Shown: piece by piece, positions 7,921-15,561 of the stretch
How positions within the stretch are numbered: the first letter of the stretch is position 1
Layout: the number at the start of each line of letters is the position of its first letter
Assembly (NCBI GenBank): GCA_019637615.1
Contig: JAHBVJ010000003.1
Location: 339,940-403,939, forward strand
Source of the DNA: Anaerolineae bacterium
GTDB lineage: Bacteria; Chloroflexota; Anaerolineae; Aggregatilineales; UBA2796
Direction of reading: 5' to 3'
Length of the DNA stretch: 64,000 nucleotides
Position numbers and translations under genes: made by a program
The notes under the pieces: generated by a model
Databases searched by the model: none
What the model saw: the letters and a program-made list of their open reading frames with translations, nothing else
What the model was told of the DNA's origin: nothing

Positions 7921-8709
7921 GTGAAGCTTAAAGCTCTGATCGCAGTTGCGATTCTCGCGTTCCTCCCCAGCGCCGTATTTGCCCAAGGCGGTAACAGCGT
8001 CAGTTTCAACGGAATCACCTTCAACGCGCCGTTCCCGTTCGGCAGCAGCGTCAACATCATGCAGGTGGCAGGCGATCCGGTGACATACGAAGCACCGGGC
8101 GGGCCGGATGCCAAGCATGTCGAATTCGTGTTTTATCAGGGCGACCCAAGCACGCCCGTGCCCGCCTATTACGACGCGACGGCGAGTATACGCGTGTATG
8201 CACTGGCTGACACAGCGGGCTACACGTTCATGGAGCAGCAGATTCAGGCGCTGCAAGCGTTGATCGCCCAACGTCCGAGCCTCGATACCTACATGGCAGT
8301 CAACGCGCAGAATCCGAGCGGGAATGCGCTGCCGTATCTGCCCGTGTTTCCGGCTGGTCAGATCATCCGCGCGCGGGCGGCCTACGTGGAAACGCCAACG
8401 ATGAAGGGCGTTGTATACCTGACGCATTTCGCACAGGACGTATCCCCGATCATCACCAGCGGACTGATGTACACATTTCAAGGAATCAGCAACGACGGGC
8501 GGTACTATGTGAGCGCGACGATGCGCCCCGCCGCGAGTCCGCTGCCCGATACGATCCCTGATCCGTTCGATTACGACCAATTCATGGCGGGCTATGCGGA
8601 GTATCTCGGCACGACGGTGGCGACATTGAACGCCGCACCCGATTCGGCATTCTCGCCAGCGCTGACGACCCTCGATGCGATGGTGCAGTCGATCACGTTT
8701 GCACCGTAA
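7921..8709 (+). CDS. secreted protein of unknown function
   Basis: 262 residues beginning with a clean signal peptide (MKLKALIAVAILAFLPSAVF, cleavage likely after AFA near residue 23). The mature part has no cysteine cluster or catalytic motif that I recognise. It is rich in Ala, Pro, Tyr and aromatic residues and looks like a mixed alpha/beta domain. The start is GTG with a GGAG ribosome-binding site. It is followed by an acetyltransferase gene on the same strand. Similar single-domain exported proteins are frequent in Chloroflexota, but I cannot assign a function. Confidence 0.75.
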   Translation: MKLKALIAVAILAFLPSAVFAQGGNSVSFNGITFNAPFPFGSSVNIMQVAGDPVTYEAPGGPDAKHVEFVFYQGDPSTPVPAYYDATASIRVYALADTAGYTFMEQQIQALQALIAQRPSLDTYMAVNAQNPSGNALPYLPVFPAGQIIRARAAYVETPTMKGVVYLTHFAQDVSPIITSGLMYTFQGISNDGRYYVSATMRPAASPLPDTIPDPFDYDQFMAGYAEYLGTTVATLNAAPDSAFSPALTTLDAMVQSITFAP

Positions 8710-8771
8710 CCGCGATCACTGAAAGGATGAAGCCTCTGGCGAGGCTGGACAAGGCACGTAAAGAGGCTTCG

Positions 8772-9314
8772 ATGACGACGATGACAGTTCGTGAAATGAA
8801 CCAAGTGACGATCCTCACGACGCAGCGGTTGTGGCTGCGCCCGCTTAAGCTCACTGATCTGCATACCATGCACCGCATCTGGACGGAAGCGGGTGTGCGG
8901 AAATATCTGTGGGATGACGAGATCATCTCGGCGGAGACGGCAAGAGCGGCAATCCAAGCGAGTATTCAGGCGTTCGAACAGCAGGGATTCGGCTTGTGGG
9001 GGATCATCCACAAGCACACCGCCGCGCTGATCGGATTTTGCGGCGTGCGGTTGTACGCCGATACGCTCGAAAATGAGCTGCTGTACGGCCTGAGCGAGGG
9101 CTATTGGGGACGCGGGCTGACGACCGAAGCGGCACGGGTGGTGGTTGATTACCTGTTCACGCAGCAGTTGACGGAGCGCGTGATCGCGCTGGCGAGTCCG
9201 GCGAACGCGGGATCATGCCGTGTGGCGGAGGGCGCGGGGATGCGGTTTGAGCGGGAGATCGTCCACAACGGCGAGCTATTGCATTACTACGCCATCGAGA
9301 AAACTGGTGGCTGA
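8772..9314 (+). CDS. GNAT family N-acetyltransferase (RimJ/RimL type)
   Basis: About 180 residues. The opening ILTTQRLWLRPLKLTDLHTM is the standard start of RimJ/RimL-type acetyltransferases, and LLYGLSEGYWGRGLTTEAARVVVDYLF is the acetyl-CoA-binding motif A region. NAGSCRVAEGAGMRFERE is the typical C-terminal motif B (usually NxxSxxVxEKxGF). An in-frame ATG at 8727 lacks spacing to its GAAAGG, whereas the ATG at 8772 has AGAGG five bases upstream, so the shorter form is preferred. The acceptor (protein N-terminus or small molecule) is unknown. Confidence 0.88.
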   Translation: MTTMTVREMNQVTILTTQRLWLRPLKLTDLHTMHRIWTEAGVRKYLWDDEIISAETARAAIQASIQAFEQQGFGLWGIIHKHTAALIGFCGVRLYADTLENELLYGLSEGYWGRGLTTEAARVVVDYLFTQQLTERVIALASPANAGSCRVAEGAGMRFEREIVHNGELLHYYAIEKTGG

Positions 9315-9339
9315 CCACGTGCGGCGCGTCAGCCACCAG
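9304..9339. terminator. bidirectional terminator between convergent genes
   Basis: A perfect 12-bp stem, CTGGTGGCTGAC at 9304-9315 with GTCAGCCACCAG at 9328-9339 and a 12-base loop. It includes the stop codon of the acetyltransferase and lies 23 bases from the end of the convergent peptidase gene. Confidence 0.7.
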
Positions 9340-9361
9340 AAGATTCAAAGCGGAAAGTGCA

Positions 9362-11017
9362 TCACTTGGCTTGCGCGGTGGTGAAGTAGCCGAGGCGCGT
9401 CGAGGGCAACGGATCGCTGGCGTAATCCGCGCCGACCCACTCGGCAAAGACAGACTTCAGGTCTTTGCCCGAAACTTCCTCGAAGACATTCAGCACATCG
9501 GACGAGACGGTGATCTGGTATTTGAAGCGCTCGAAGTAGGTGTGCAGCGCTTTGTAGGTCACGTCTTGGCCTAGCAAGCGTTCCAGTTCCAAGTAGAAAA
9601 CTGGCCCTTTGCGGTAGATGATGGCACCGTAGGCGGCGTTGGGATAGCTGCGCACGGGCAGATCGAGCGGCAGATTGGCTTGACCTGAGCCAGTGTAGCC
9701 GTTGTACTGATTCTTGAAGAAATCCGCGTGATCTTTGCCTTCGGTGCCGTTAGGATAAACCTCGCGCATGTAGACGACCTCAGTGTACGAGGTCAGCGAT
9801 TCGTCCAGCCACGGGCGATCCACCTGATTGTTGCCGACCAGCGAGTAGAACCACTGATGCCCGATCTCGTGGGCGATGACCACTTCTAGATAGGGATTGC
9901 CCGCCAGCCACGATTTTTGCGCGATCTGCACGAGGCCGGGGAATTCGACACCGCTGGGAGTCGGATTCTGGACGACATCCAGTTCCTTGAAGGGGTAATC
10001 TCCGAAGATTTTGTTATAGACCCTGACCGAGTTGGCGCTGAATACGAGCGCGTCTTTGGTGCCGTCGGTTTTGTCGGCCTCTTTGTCTTTGTAATGGACG
10101 ACGTTGATGGTCGTGCCATCGACTTCGGTGGGGCTGATGACATAGCGCGTGCTGGCTTGGAAGGCGAAATCGCGCATGGGGCCGGTGACATCGCGGTAGG
10201 TGGTGGTGCCGTTGCCGTTATCCTTTTGGTCGATGATGCTGCCGCTCATGGCGATGGTCATATCCGAGGGCAGAGTCAAGCGCACATCGTAGAGTCCCGT
10301 TTCGCTGTAGCCGGGATCGCCGCTGGGGCTAGGCATACTCGTCCACCAACCGCGCGCTGGCTCGTAGACGGAGAGCGTGGGATACCATGAGGTGCTCGAC
10401 ACCACATCGTTGACGTAGCCGAAGCGTCCGTAAGCCGTGAACAGCCCTTTGGTCATGATGGTGTAGAACTGGATCACGAATTCGGCGGATTGACCGGGTT
10501 CCAAGGCGGTTGGTAAGGGAACGCCCATGACTGAACGCAAGTCCGAGAACGACGGATCGACCGTCTCGCCGTTGACCGTGACCGAGGTCACGTTGCTGCG
10601 CCCGCCGAGCGTGGGGCCGTTGGGGTAGAGGCGGAAAACGACCAGCTTGAGCGTGTCCTGACTCTGGTTGGTGTAGCGGACGCGCATCCCACCGCGAATG
10701 ATCGCATCGGGTTCGAAGGTGAGAGTAGCGTTGATCAGATAGCGGTTGGCGTTGACGAATTTGTCTACATCGGATTCAAAGCCAGCTCTCATGGCTTGCT
10801 TGTAGACGCTGACATCCGCCCAGTTGACGGTTGGCACGTCAATCGCGGGCATGGGTGGCAGCGCAGTCGGCGTGCTGAGGGCAACGGCGGTTTCCGTAGG
10901 CGGCAGCGTAGGCGCTTGTTGAGCGATGGTGGTCGTCCCGCCCATGCTGCTCATGACGAGGGCGATCACGACGATGACCGTCCCCGCCGCAAGCAAGCGC
11001 AAGATTTGTTTGTTCAT
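9362..11017 (-). CDS. M1-family (gluzincin) metallopeptidase, exported
   Basis: About 551 residues. A signal-anchor sequence at the N-terminus (MNKQILRLLAAGTVIVVIAL) is followed by a Thr/Pro-rich stretch, so the enzyme acts outside the membrane. The zinc site is clear: VVIAHEIGHQWF (HExxH) and, 18 residues later, WLDESLTSYTE with the third ligand Glu. The substrate-binding motif PSGVEFPGLV stands in place of the GAMEN motif of aminopeptidases, so exopeptidase specificity is uncertain. A longer in-frame start exists at 11101, but the ATG at 11017 has GGAG upstream and begins the signal peptide directly. It is monocistronic. Confidence 0.9.
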   Translation of the reverse strand: MNKQILRLLAAGTVIVVIALVMSSMGGTTTIAQQAPTLPPTETAVALSTPTALPPMPAIDVPTVNWADVSVYKQAMRAGFESDVDKFVNANRYLINATLTFEPDAIIRGGMRVRYTNQSQDTLKLVVFRLYPNGPTLGGRSNVTSVTVNGETVDPSFSDLRSVMGVPLPTALEPGQSAEFVIQFYTIMTKGLFTAYGRFGYVNDVVSSTSWYPTLSVYEPARGWWTSMPSPSGDPGYSETGLYDVRLTLPSDMTIAMSGSIIDQKDNGNGTTTYRDVTGPMRDFAFQASTRYVISPTEVDGTTINVVHYKDKEADKTDGTKDALVFSANSVRVYNKIFGDYPFKELDVVQNPTPSGVEFPGLVQIAQKSWLAGNPYLEVVIAHEIGHQWFYSLVGNNQVDRPWLDESLTSYTEVVYMREVYPNGTEGKDHADFFKNQYNGYTGSGQANLPLDLPVRSYPNAAYGAIIYRKGPVFYLELERLLGQDVTYKALHTYFERFKYQITVSSDVLNVFEEVSGKDLKSVFAEWVGADYASDPLPSTRLGYFTTAQAK

Positions 11018-11272
11018 GCGAAACACTCCGCAACATGCGTATATTAGCGAGATTTTAGCGCAGTTGAGCAATTGATCATGCACCGTACAGGGGGGATTCA
11101 CCAGTTGTTAAGGGAGCGCTACGTGTTGAGTGTCAGGTGCTGAGTGAAAAGTTCTGGAATGGGTAGGCTGAATTATTATTGTTGAATTGGGGTGATTGCT
11201 TTATCATGGGTGAACTCTCAGCGGCGGAGCAGAACGTTCGGCTGATCGGCAGTGTAAGAAACGGAATTGAGC

Positions 11273-12073
11273 ATGGGCATTGATTACGTCATCGATTATG
11301 AATGCGTGCCGAAGCAAGAGCTAACTTCACTCGGCATTATGGAACGACTCAAGGCAAAACAACGCGCACAAGCAGTGATCAAGCTGTATCGAGATCGCGG
11401 CGATATGCGTCCACCGTCGGAGATGGGATTCGAGATGGTGCGGCGCGTGGCGGATGGATCGGAGGAAGTGCAGGTGATCGTGGTGCAGGATATGCTCAAC
11501 GACGCCGCGCCGCTGGACAGCCTGCGTACACACTGCGCGGGATGCCCCGCCAACGTGCTGGACAAGCCGTTCGGGTGCTTCAACACGATTAATTATCCGA
11601 TCTCGCAGCAGGCCGAAGTGTGGCTGCTGAAACGGCTGCCGACGCCGGAAGACCCGTTGATATTTTTGCTGGTTCAGCAAGCCGTGCAAGACATTCAGCC
11701 GAATTCGGAGCTTGCCGAGCAGATTGGGTCGATGCGGTCGCGTCCGGGCGTGTTCTTCCAATCCAGCGAAGTGTTGGGACGCCGTTACGACGAGATGACG
11801 ATCACCACGAATCATATTTTCCAACTGCTGTTTTTGCCGGAGTCGATCAATCCGGCGTATGGATCGCTGCTGCTGCTGCTGTTCAACGCGATCCCGCGCG
11901 ATATGGATGCCGAGCACTTGATGCAGTTGGCAAGCAGCACGCCTGATCGGGACATCCCGCTGCTAATCGAAGACGAATTGGGCGACGACCAGACGCTGGC
12001 AGACATCAAGGACTTCTTGCGGGCGGTGCATCGGGCACATGCGCTGCATGTTACGCTGTCGCTGGACGCCTAA
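11273..12073 (+). CDS. conserved-looking cytoplasmic protein with CxxC motif, unknown
   Basis: 266 residues, no signal peptide or membrane segment. I do not recognise the family. The middle holds a cysteine motif, HCAGCPANVLDKPFGCFNTI (about 89-108), plus an early Cys near residue 11; three closely placed cysteines with a histidine suggest a metal site. The C-terminal half is mostly helical and rich in Leu, with FLPESINPAYGSLLLLLFNAIP. An in-frame TTG two codons earlier is an alternative start. It stands alone between a divergent peptidase gene and a LeuB-like gene. A redox or metal-linked role is only a guess. Confidence 0.65.
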   Translation: MGIDYVIDYECVPKQELTSLGIMERLKAKQRAQAVIKLYRDRGDMRPPSEMGFEMVRRVADGSEEVQVIVVQDMLNDAAPLDSLRTHCAGCPANVLDKPFGCFNTINYPISQQAEVWLLKRLPTPEDPLIFLLVQQAVQDIQPNSELAEQIGSMRSRPGVFFQSSEVLGRRYDEMTITTNHIFQLLFLPESINPAYGSLLLLLFNAIPRDMDAEHLMQLASSTPDRDIPLLIEDELGDDQTLADIKDFLRAVHRAHALHVTLSLDA

Positions 12074-12192
12074 GCTCGCGCGTTTTGCATAGCGCCGAAG
12101 CGCAAAGTTGAATTACTGCGGGATGCGGTAGATAATTTCGCGTCTAGCACTACGCATATGTATACCCACTGTTTGAAGGGACTATTTGAAAC

Positions 12193-13278
12193 ATGAAGAT
12201 CGGTATTTTAGAGGGCGATTACATCGGCCCGGAAATCATGGCGGAAGCGATCAAGGTGCTGAACGCCGTCAGCCAGAAGCGCAAGCTGGACGTTGAGCTG
12301 GTCGATCTAGAAGTCAGCGGCAAGGCGTTCGATAAATATGGAAAGCACTTGCCGGAGCATACGCTGGAAGCCGCCGCCAAGTGCGACGCGCTGCTGAAAG
12401 GGCCGTTCGGCGGGCCGACCGAGGAAATCAACCACCCGAAATGGTCGGGGTTGGAACGCGGGGCGATCTTGCCGCTGCGCAAGAATTTCAACCTGTACGC
12501 AAATCTGCGCGAGTCGAAAGTGTTTAAGCCGCTGATCCATCTGTCGCCGCTGAAGCAGGAAGTGATCGATGGCGTGAACATCTTGATCGTGCGCGAGCTG
12601 ACGGGCGGGATGTACTTCGGTGAGCAGCGCGAGGAGATCGTGAACGGCGAACGGCGCTGGTCGGATTCGGAAGCGTACAGCGAGTCGGAAATCCGGCGGA
12701 TCAGCATCACGGCGTTCAAGTGCGCGATGCAGCGGCGCAAGAAGCTGACGTTGGTGGCGAAGTCCAACATCCTGAAGAACAGCATCCTGTGGCGCGAAGT
12801 ATTCAACGAGGTTGCCAAGGAATTCCCCGATGTGACCACCGATTATATGCATGTCGACAACGCATCGATGCAGTTGGTGCTGAACCCGCGCCAATTTGAC
12901 GTGATCGTGACGAGCAACATGTTCGGGGACATTCTGTCTGACGAAGCCGCCGTGCTACCGGGGTCAATCGGGCTGCTGCCCTCCGCCAGCCTCGGTGAGT
13001 CGTCGTTCGGGCTGTATGAGCCGATTCACGGTTCGGCACCGACCATAGCGGGGAAGAATATGGCGAACCCGTTGAGCATGATCCTGTGCATCCCGCTGAT
13101 GCTGTATTACACCTTCAACATGAAGGATGCCGCCGCGCTGGTGGATAACGCCGTCGAGCAAGTCTTGAATGCGGGCTTCCGCACCAAAGATTTATTCTCC
13201 GCCAACGATGATCCGAGCAAAGTGTTGGGCACCGTTGAGTTCGGTAATGCGGTGGTCGAGGCCGTATTAAAAAGTTAA
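12193..13278 (+). CDS. leuB: 3-isopropylmalate dehydrogenase (isocitrate/isopropylmalate dehydrogenase family)
   Basis: 361 residues, normal for LeuB, which oxidises and decarboxylates 3-isopropylmalate with NAD in leucine synthesis. Supporting motifs: LPLRKNFNLYANLRESKVF (substrate arginines), IVRELTGGMYFGEQRE, KSNILKNS, the metal-binding DNASMQLVLNPRQFDVIVTSNMFGDILSDEAA and the NAD-binding LYEPIHGSAPTIAGKNMANP. The N-terminal motif reads GDYIGPE rather than the near-invariant GDGIGPE. LeuA, LeuC and LeuD are not nearby. Because the gene is isolated, a related substrate (tartrate, isocitrate, homoisocitrate) cannot be excluded. Confidence 0.85.
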   Translation: MKIGILEGDYIGPEIMAEAIKVLNAVSQKRKLDVELVDLEVSGKAFDKYGKHLPEHTLEAAAKCDALLKGPFGGPTEEINHPKWSGLERGAILPLRKNFNLYANLRESKVFKPLIHLSPLKQEVIDGVNILIVRELTGGMYFGEQREEIVNGERRWSDSEAYSESEIRRISITAFKCAMQRRKKLTLVAKSNILKNSILWREVFNEVAKEFPDVTTDYMHVDNASMQLVLNPRQFDVIVTSNMFGDILSDEAAVLPGSIGLLPSASLGESSFGLYEPIHGSAPTIAGKNMANPLSMILCIPLMLYYTFNMKDAAALVDNAVEQVLNAGFRTKDLFSANDDPSKVLGTVEFGNAVVEAVLKS

Positions 13279-13380
13279 GATAAGATAAAGATTGTCCCTT
13301 TTGCGATGGGTCTGTGATGTCAATCCTTTATGTTTTTCAGGTACACTCACGGCAGGAAGTAGTGAGATGGGAAACAAGCG

Positions 13381-13791
13381 ATGCCAATCACCGTTAGATG
13401 GGACAACGACAGCCGAACCGTCGTTTACTACGAATTCAATGGCAAATGGACGTGGGAAGAGTACCATAACGCTATTCACAGCGCCTATGAATTGGTAGAG
13501 AAACTGCCGTACATCGTCAATATGATCTTGGATTTCCGTCACGCCAACGTGATGCCAAGCAATGCGTTGTCGATCTTCGGTAGATCCATGAAGACGCCGC
13601 CGAGGGACTTCGACTTGGCGGTGCTCGTTACGAAATCGGGCTTCATCGAAGCTATCTACAACGTTTTCCGCCGTGTGAACGGCAAAATGGCGGAAAAACT
13701 GGTGATGGTGAAAACGGTTGAAGAAGCGCGCGCACTGTTAGCTGCTTATGATGCAAAACGTCCTACCCCTGTAGCAGCAGTGACACCCTAA
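13381..13791 (+). CDS. SpoIIAA-like small protein
   Basis: 136 residues. The pattern of short strands and helices, with an early VYYEFNGKWTWEEYHNAI, a central MILDFRHANVMP and a closing LVMVKTVEEARALLAAY, resembles the SpoIIAA-like/STAS fold. Two other proteins in the window (31482-31916 and 41510-42019) share this plan: about 140-170 residues, early strand with Trp/aromatic, central Asp-rich strand, and an ending F-x-x-xEExLxWL. No kinase or phosphatase partner is adjacent. Function unknown; a scaffold or switch role is inferred from the fold. Confidence 0.6.
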   Translation: MPITVRWDNDSRTVVYYEFNGKWTWEEYHNAIHSAYELVEKLPYIVNMILDFRHANVMPSNALSIFGRSMKTPPRDFDLAVLVTKSGFIEAIYNVFRRVNGKMAEKLVMVKTVEEARALLAAYDAKRPTPVAAVTP

Positions 13792-13940
13792 CAACGCAAC
13801 TCTTGAAATCTCATCTATAACGGGCGGGAAGTGACGCGATTTGATGTACACAGATCGGGTTATTTTCTGCTCGCTATCCCTAATTCCACACGGGTTCTGT
13901 AGCAACGCGACGCAATGCCGATTGCGTAAAGGAGACTGTC

Positions 13941-14546
13941 TTGGTTGAATTGACCGAACGGACACATGCGAGACAAGAAGACTTTCAACGAAATCAGATT
14001 GAGAGCGCCGTGTCCCAAATTCTGGCAGCGTTGGGAGAAAATCCGGGGCGAGAAGGGTTGCTTGAAACCCCCGCACGCGTAGCAAGAGCCTATGCCGAGA
14101 TTCTAGAGGGGTATCATCGCGATCTACAATCGGAAATGACGGTGTTTGAGAACAGCAGCGGCTACGACGATCTGGTGATTTCCGCAAAGATCGATTTTTG
14201 CTCGATGTGTGAACACCATCTGCTGCCCTTCTGGGGTCACGCGGTGATTGGCTACATCCCGGACAATACCATCATCGGCTTGAGCAAACTTTCGCGCGCG
14301 GTGGATATTTACGCACGTCGGTTGCAGGATCAAGAGCGCCTGACCGTGCAGGTCGCGGATTCGATTGTAGAGGCTGTGCATCCGCGCGGCGTGGCGGTGA
14401 TGATGGAAGGCCAGCATATGTGCAACATGATTCGCGGGGTCGAGAAGAAGGAGTCGATTATGCGCACGATCATCTTCCGAGGCGCGCTCAAAGACGATCC
14501 GGTTTTGCAGACGCGATTCCTGACCCTCGCGCGGGACGCACAATAA
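13941..14546 (+). CDS. folE: GTP cyclohydrolase I
   Basis: 201 residues. GTP cyclohydrolase I converts GTP to dihydroneopterin triphosphate, first step of folate and pterin synthesis. The zinc and active-site residues are present: KIDFCSMCEHHLLPFWGHAVIGYIP (Cys and the two His), GLSKLSRAVDIYARRLQDQERLTVQ, and HMCNMIRGVEKKESIMRT. The start is TTG at 13941, supported by AAGGAG six bases upstream. It is monocistronic and ends at a strong hairpin. Length and motifs indicate an intact enzyme. Confidence 0.97.
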   Translation: MVELTERTHARQEDFQRNQIESAVSQILAALGENPGREGLLETPARVARAYAEILEGYHRDLQSEMTVFENSSGYDDLVISAKIDFCSMCEHHLLPFWGHAVIGYIPDNTIIGLSKLSRAVDIYARRLQDQERLTVQVADSIVEAVHPRGVAVMMEGQHMCNMIRGVEKKESIMRTIIFRGALKDDPVLQTRFLTLARDAQ

Positions 14547-14577
14547 ACGCGTGCCCGTCGTCCGAGCCAAGACACAA

Positions 14578-14614
14578 CAATAATCCCGCTGGCGGATGCC
14601 GAACGGGATTATTG
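14578..14614. terminator. bidirectional terminator between folE and iolE
   Basis: Perfect 11-bp stem CAATAATCCCG (14578-14588) with CGGGATTATTG (14604-14614) and a 15-base loop. The A/T-rich outer arms give T-tracts in both directions, suiting the two convergent genes. Confidence 0.8.
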
Positions 14615-14652
14615 CAGAGCATGTTTCAAACGCGACTGTGGTGGAGTCGTAC

Positions 14653-15549
14653 CTACAGCCCGATACTCTTGAGATAATCGCGGTTGGCTTGTGAGATGCG
14701 CTTGGGCGCGTCCAGATCAGCCACCATCACGTCTTGCTCGACAATCGCCCAACCGTCATAGCCGAGTTTTTCGACTTCGCGCACTACACCGGGGAAATCC
14801 ACCTCGCCCTTGCCGAGTTCGCAGAAGACACCCGCTTGCACCGCTTCGAAGTAGTCTTTCTTTTCGGCGCGGCACTTGGCGGCGATCTCTTTGCTGCAAT
14901 CTTTGAAGTGCAGGTAATTCACGCGCTTGCCGAAATCCTTGATGCACTGCACGGCGTCGCCGCCCGCGTAATGCCAGTGTCCGGTGTCGAGGCACAGCCC
15001 GACGAGATCGGGGTTGGTGCGCTCCAAGAGGTTGCGCGACTCTTCCGGCGTCTCCACATAGCCCGCGCAGTGATGATGGAACGTCACCTTGAGGCCGACC
15101 TCACCGAAGACGCGCTCGGCTACGTAATCGACGCCCTTGGCAAACACTTGCCACTCATCGGCGCTCAACTTCGATCCTTTACGCTGGCCTGCCTGCTTGA
15201 CCAGTTCGGGCACGCTGCCGTTGGCGTCCGCCAGCACGATATACTGCGCACCGAGCGCCGCCAGCAGCTTACCGACCTTCAGCGCTTCACCCGCACCTGC
15301 CTCGTGCGCGCTGGCGTCCACCAGTTTGACGGGCACGAACGCCGACAGTAGTTGTAGGCCACGCTTGCCCAATTCTTCGCGCAGTTTGGCGGGATCAGTG
15401 GGCAGGTAGCCGTATGGCCCTAGCTCGATGCCTGTGTAGCCCGTCCCCGCGATCTCGTCCAGCACCCGCGCATACGGGTACTTCGGTTCGATGCCTTCAA
15501 ATTCAAAGATGCCCCACGAAACGGGAGCACTCGCAACACGTATGGTCAT
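14653..15549 (-). CDS. iolE: myo-inosose-2 dehydratase (IolE)
   Basis: 298 residues, TIM-barrel of the sugar phosphate isomerase/epimerase type. IolE removes water from scyllo-inosose to give the trihydroxycyclohexanedione used by IolD. The start VASAPVSWGIFEFEG and the metal-binding regions TFHHHCAGYVETPEE, LCLDTGHWHYAGGDA and NYLHFKDCSKEI, plus EGx-type end VDFPGVVREVEKLGYDGWAIVEQD, match the family. It is the last gene of the minus-strand inositol operon, 12 bases after iolD. The related isomerase IolI is the main alternative, but length and the operon favour IolE. Confidence 0.92.
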   Translation of the reverse strand: MTIRVASAPVSWGIFEFEGIEPKYPYARVLDEIAGTGYTGIELGPYGYLPTDPAKLREELGKRGLQLLSAFVPVKLVDASAHEAGAGEALKVGKLLAALGAQYIVLADANGSVPELVKQAGQRKGSKLSADEWQVFAKGVDYVAERVFGEVGLKVTFHHHCAGYVETPEESRNLLERTNPDLVGLCLDTGHWHYAGGDAVQCIKDFGKRVNYLHFKDCSKEIAAKCRAEKKDYFEAVQAGVFCELGKGEVDFPGVVREVEKLGYDGWAIVEQDVMVADLDAPKRISQANRDYLKSIGL

Positions 15550-15561
15550 ATTGTCTTCCTT

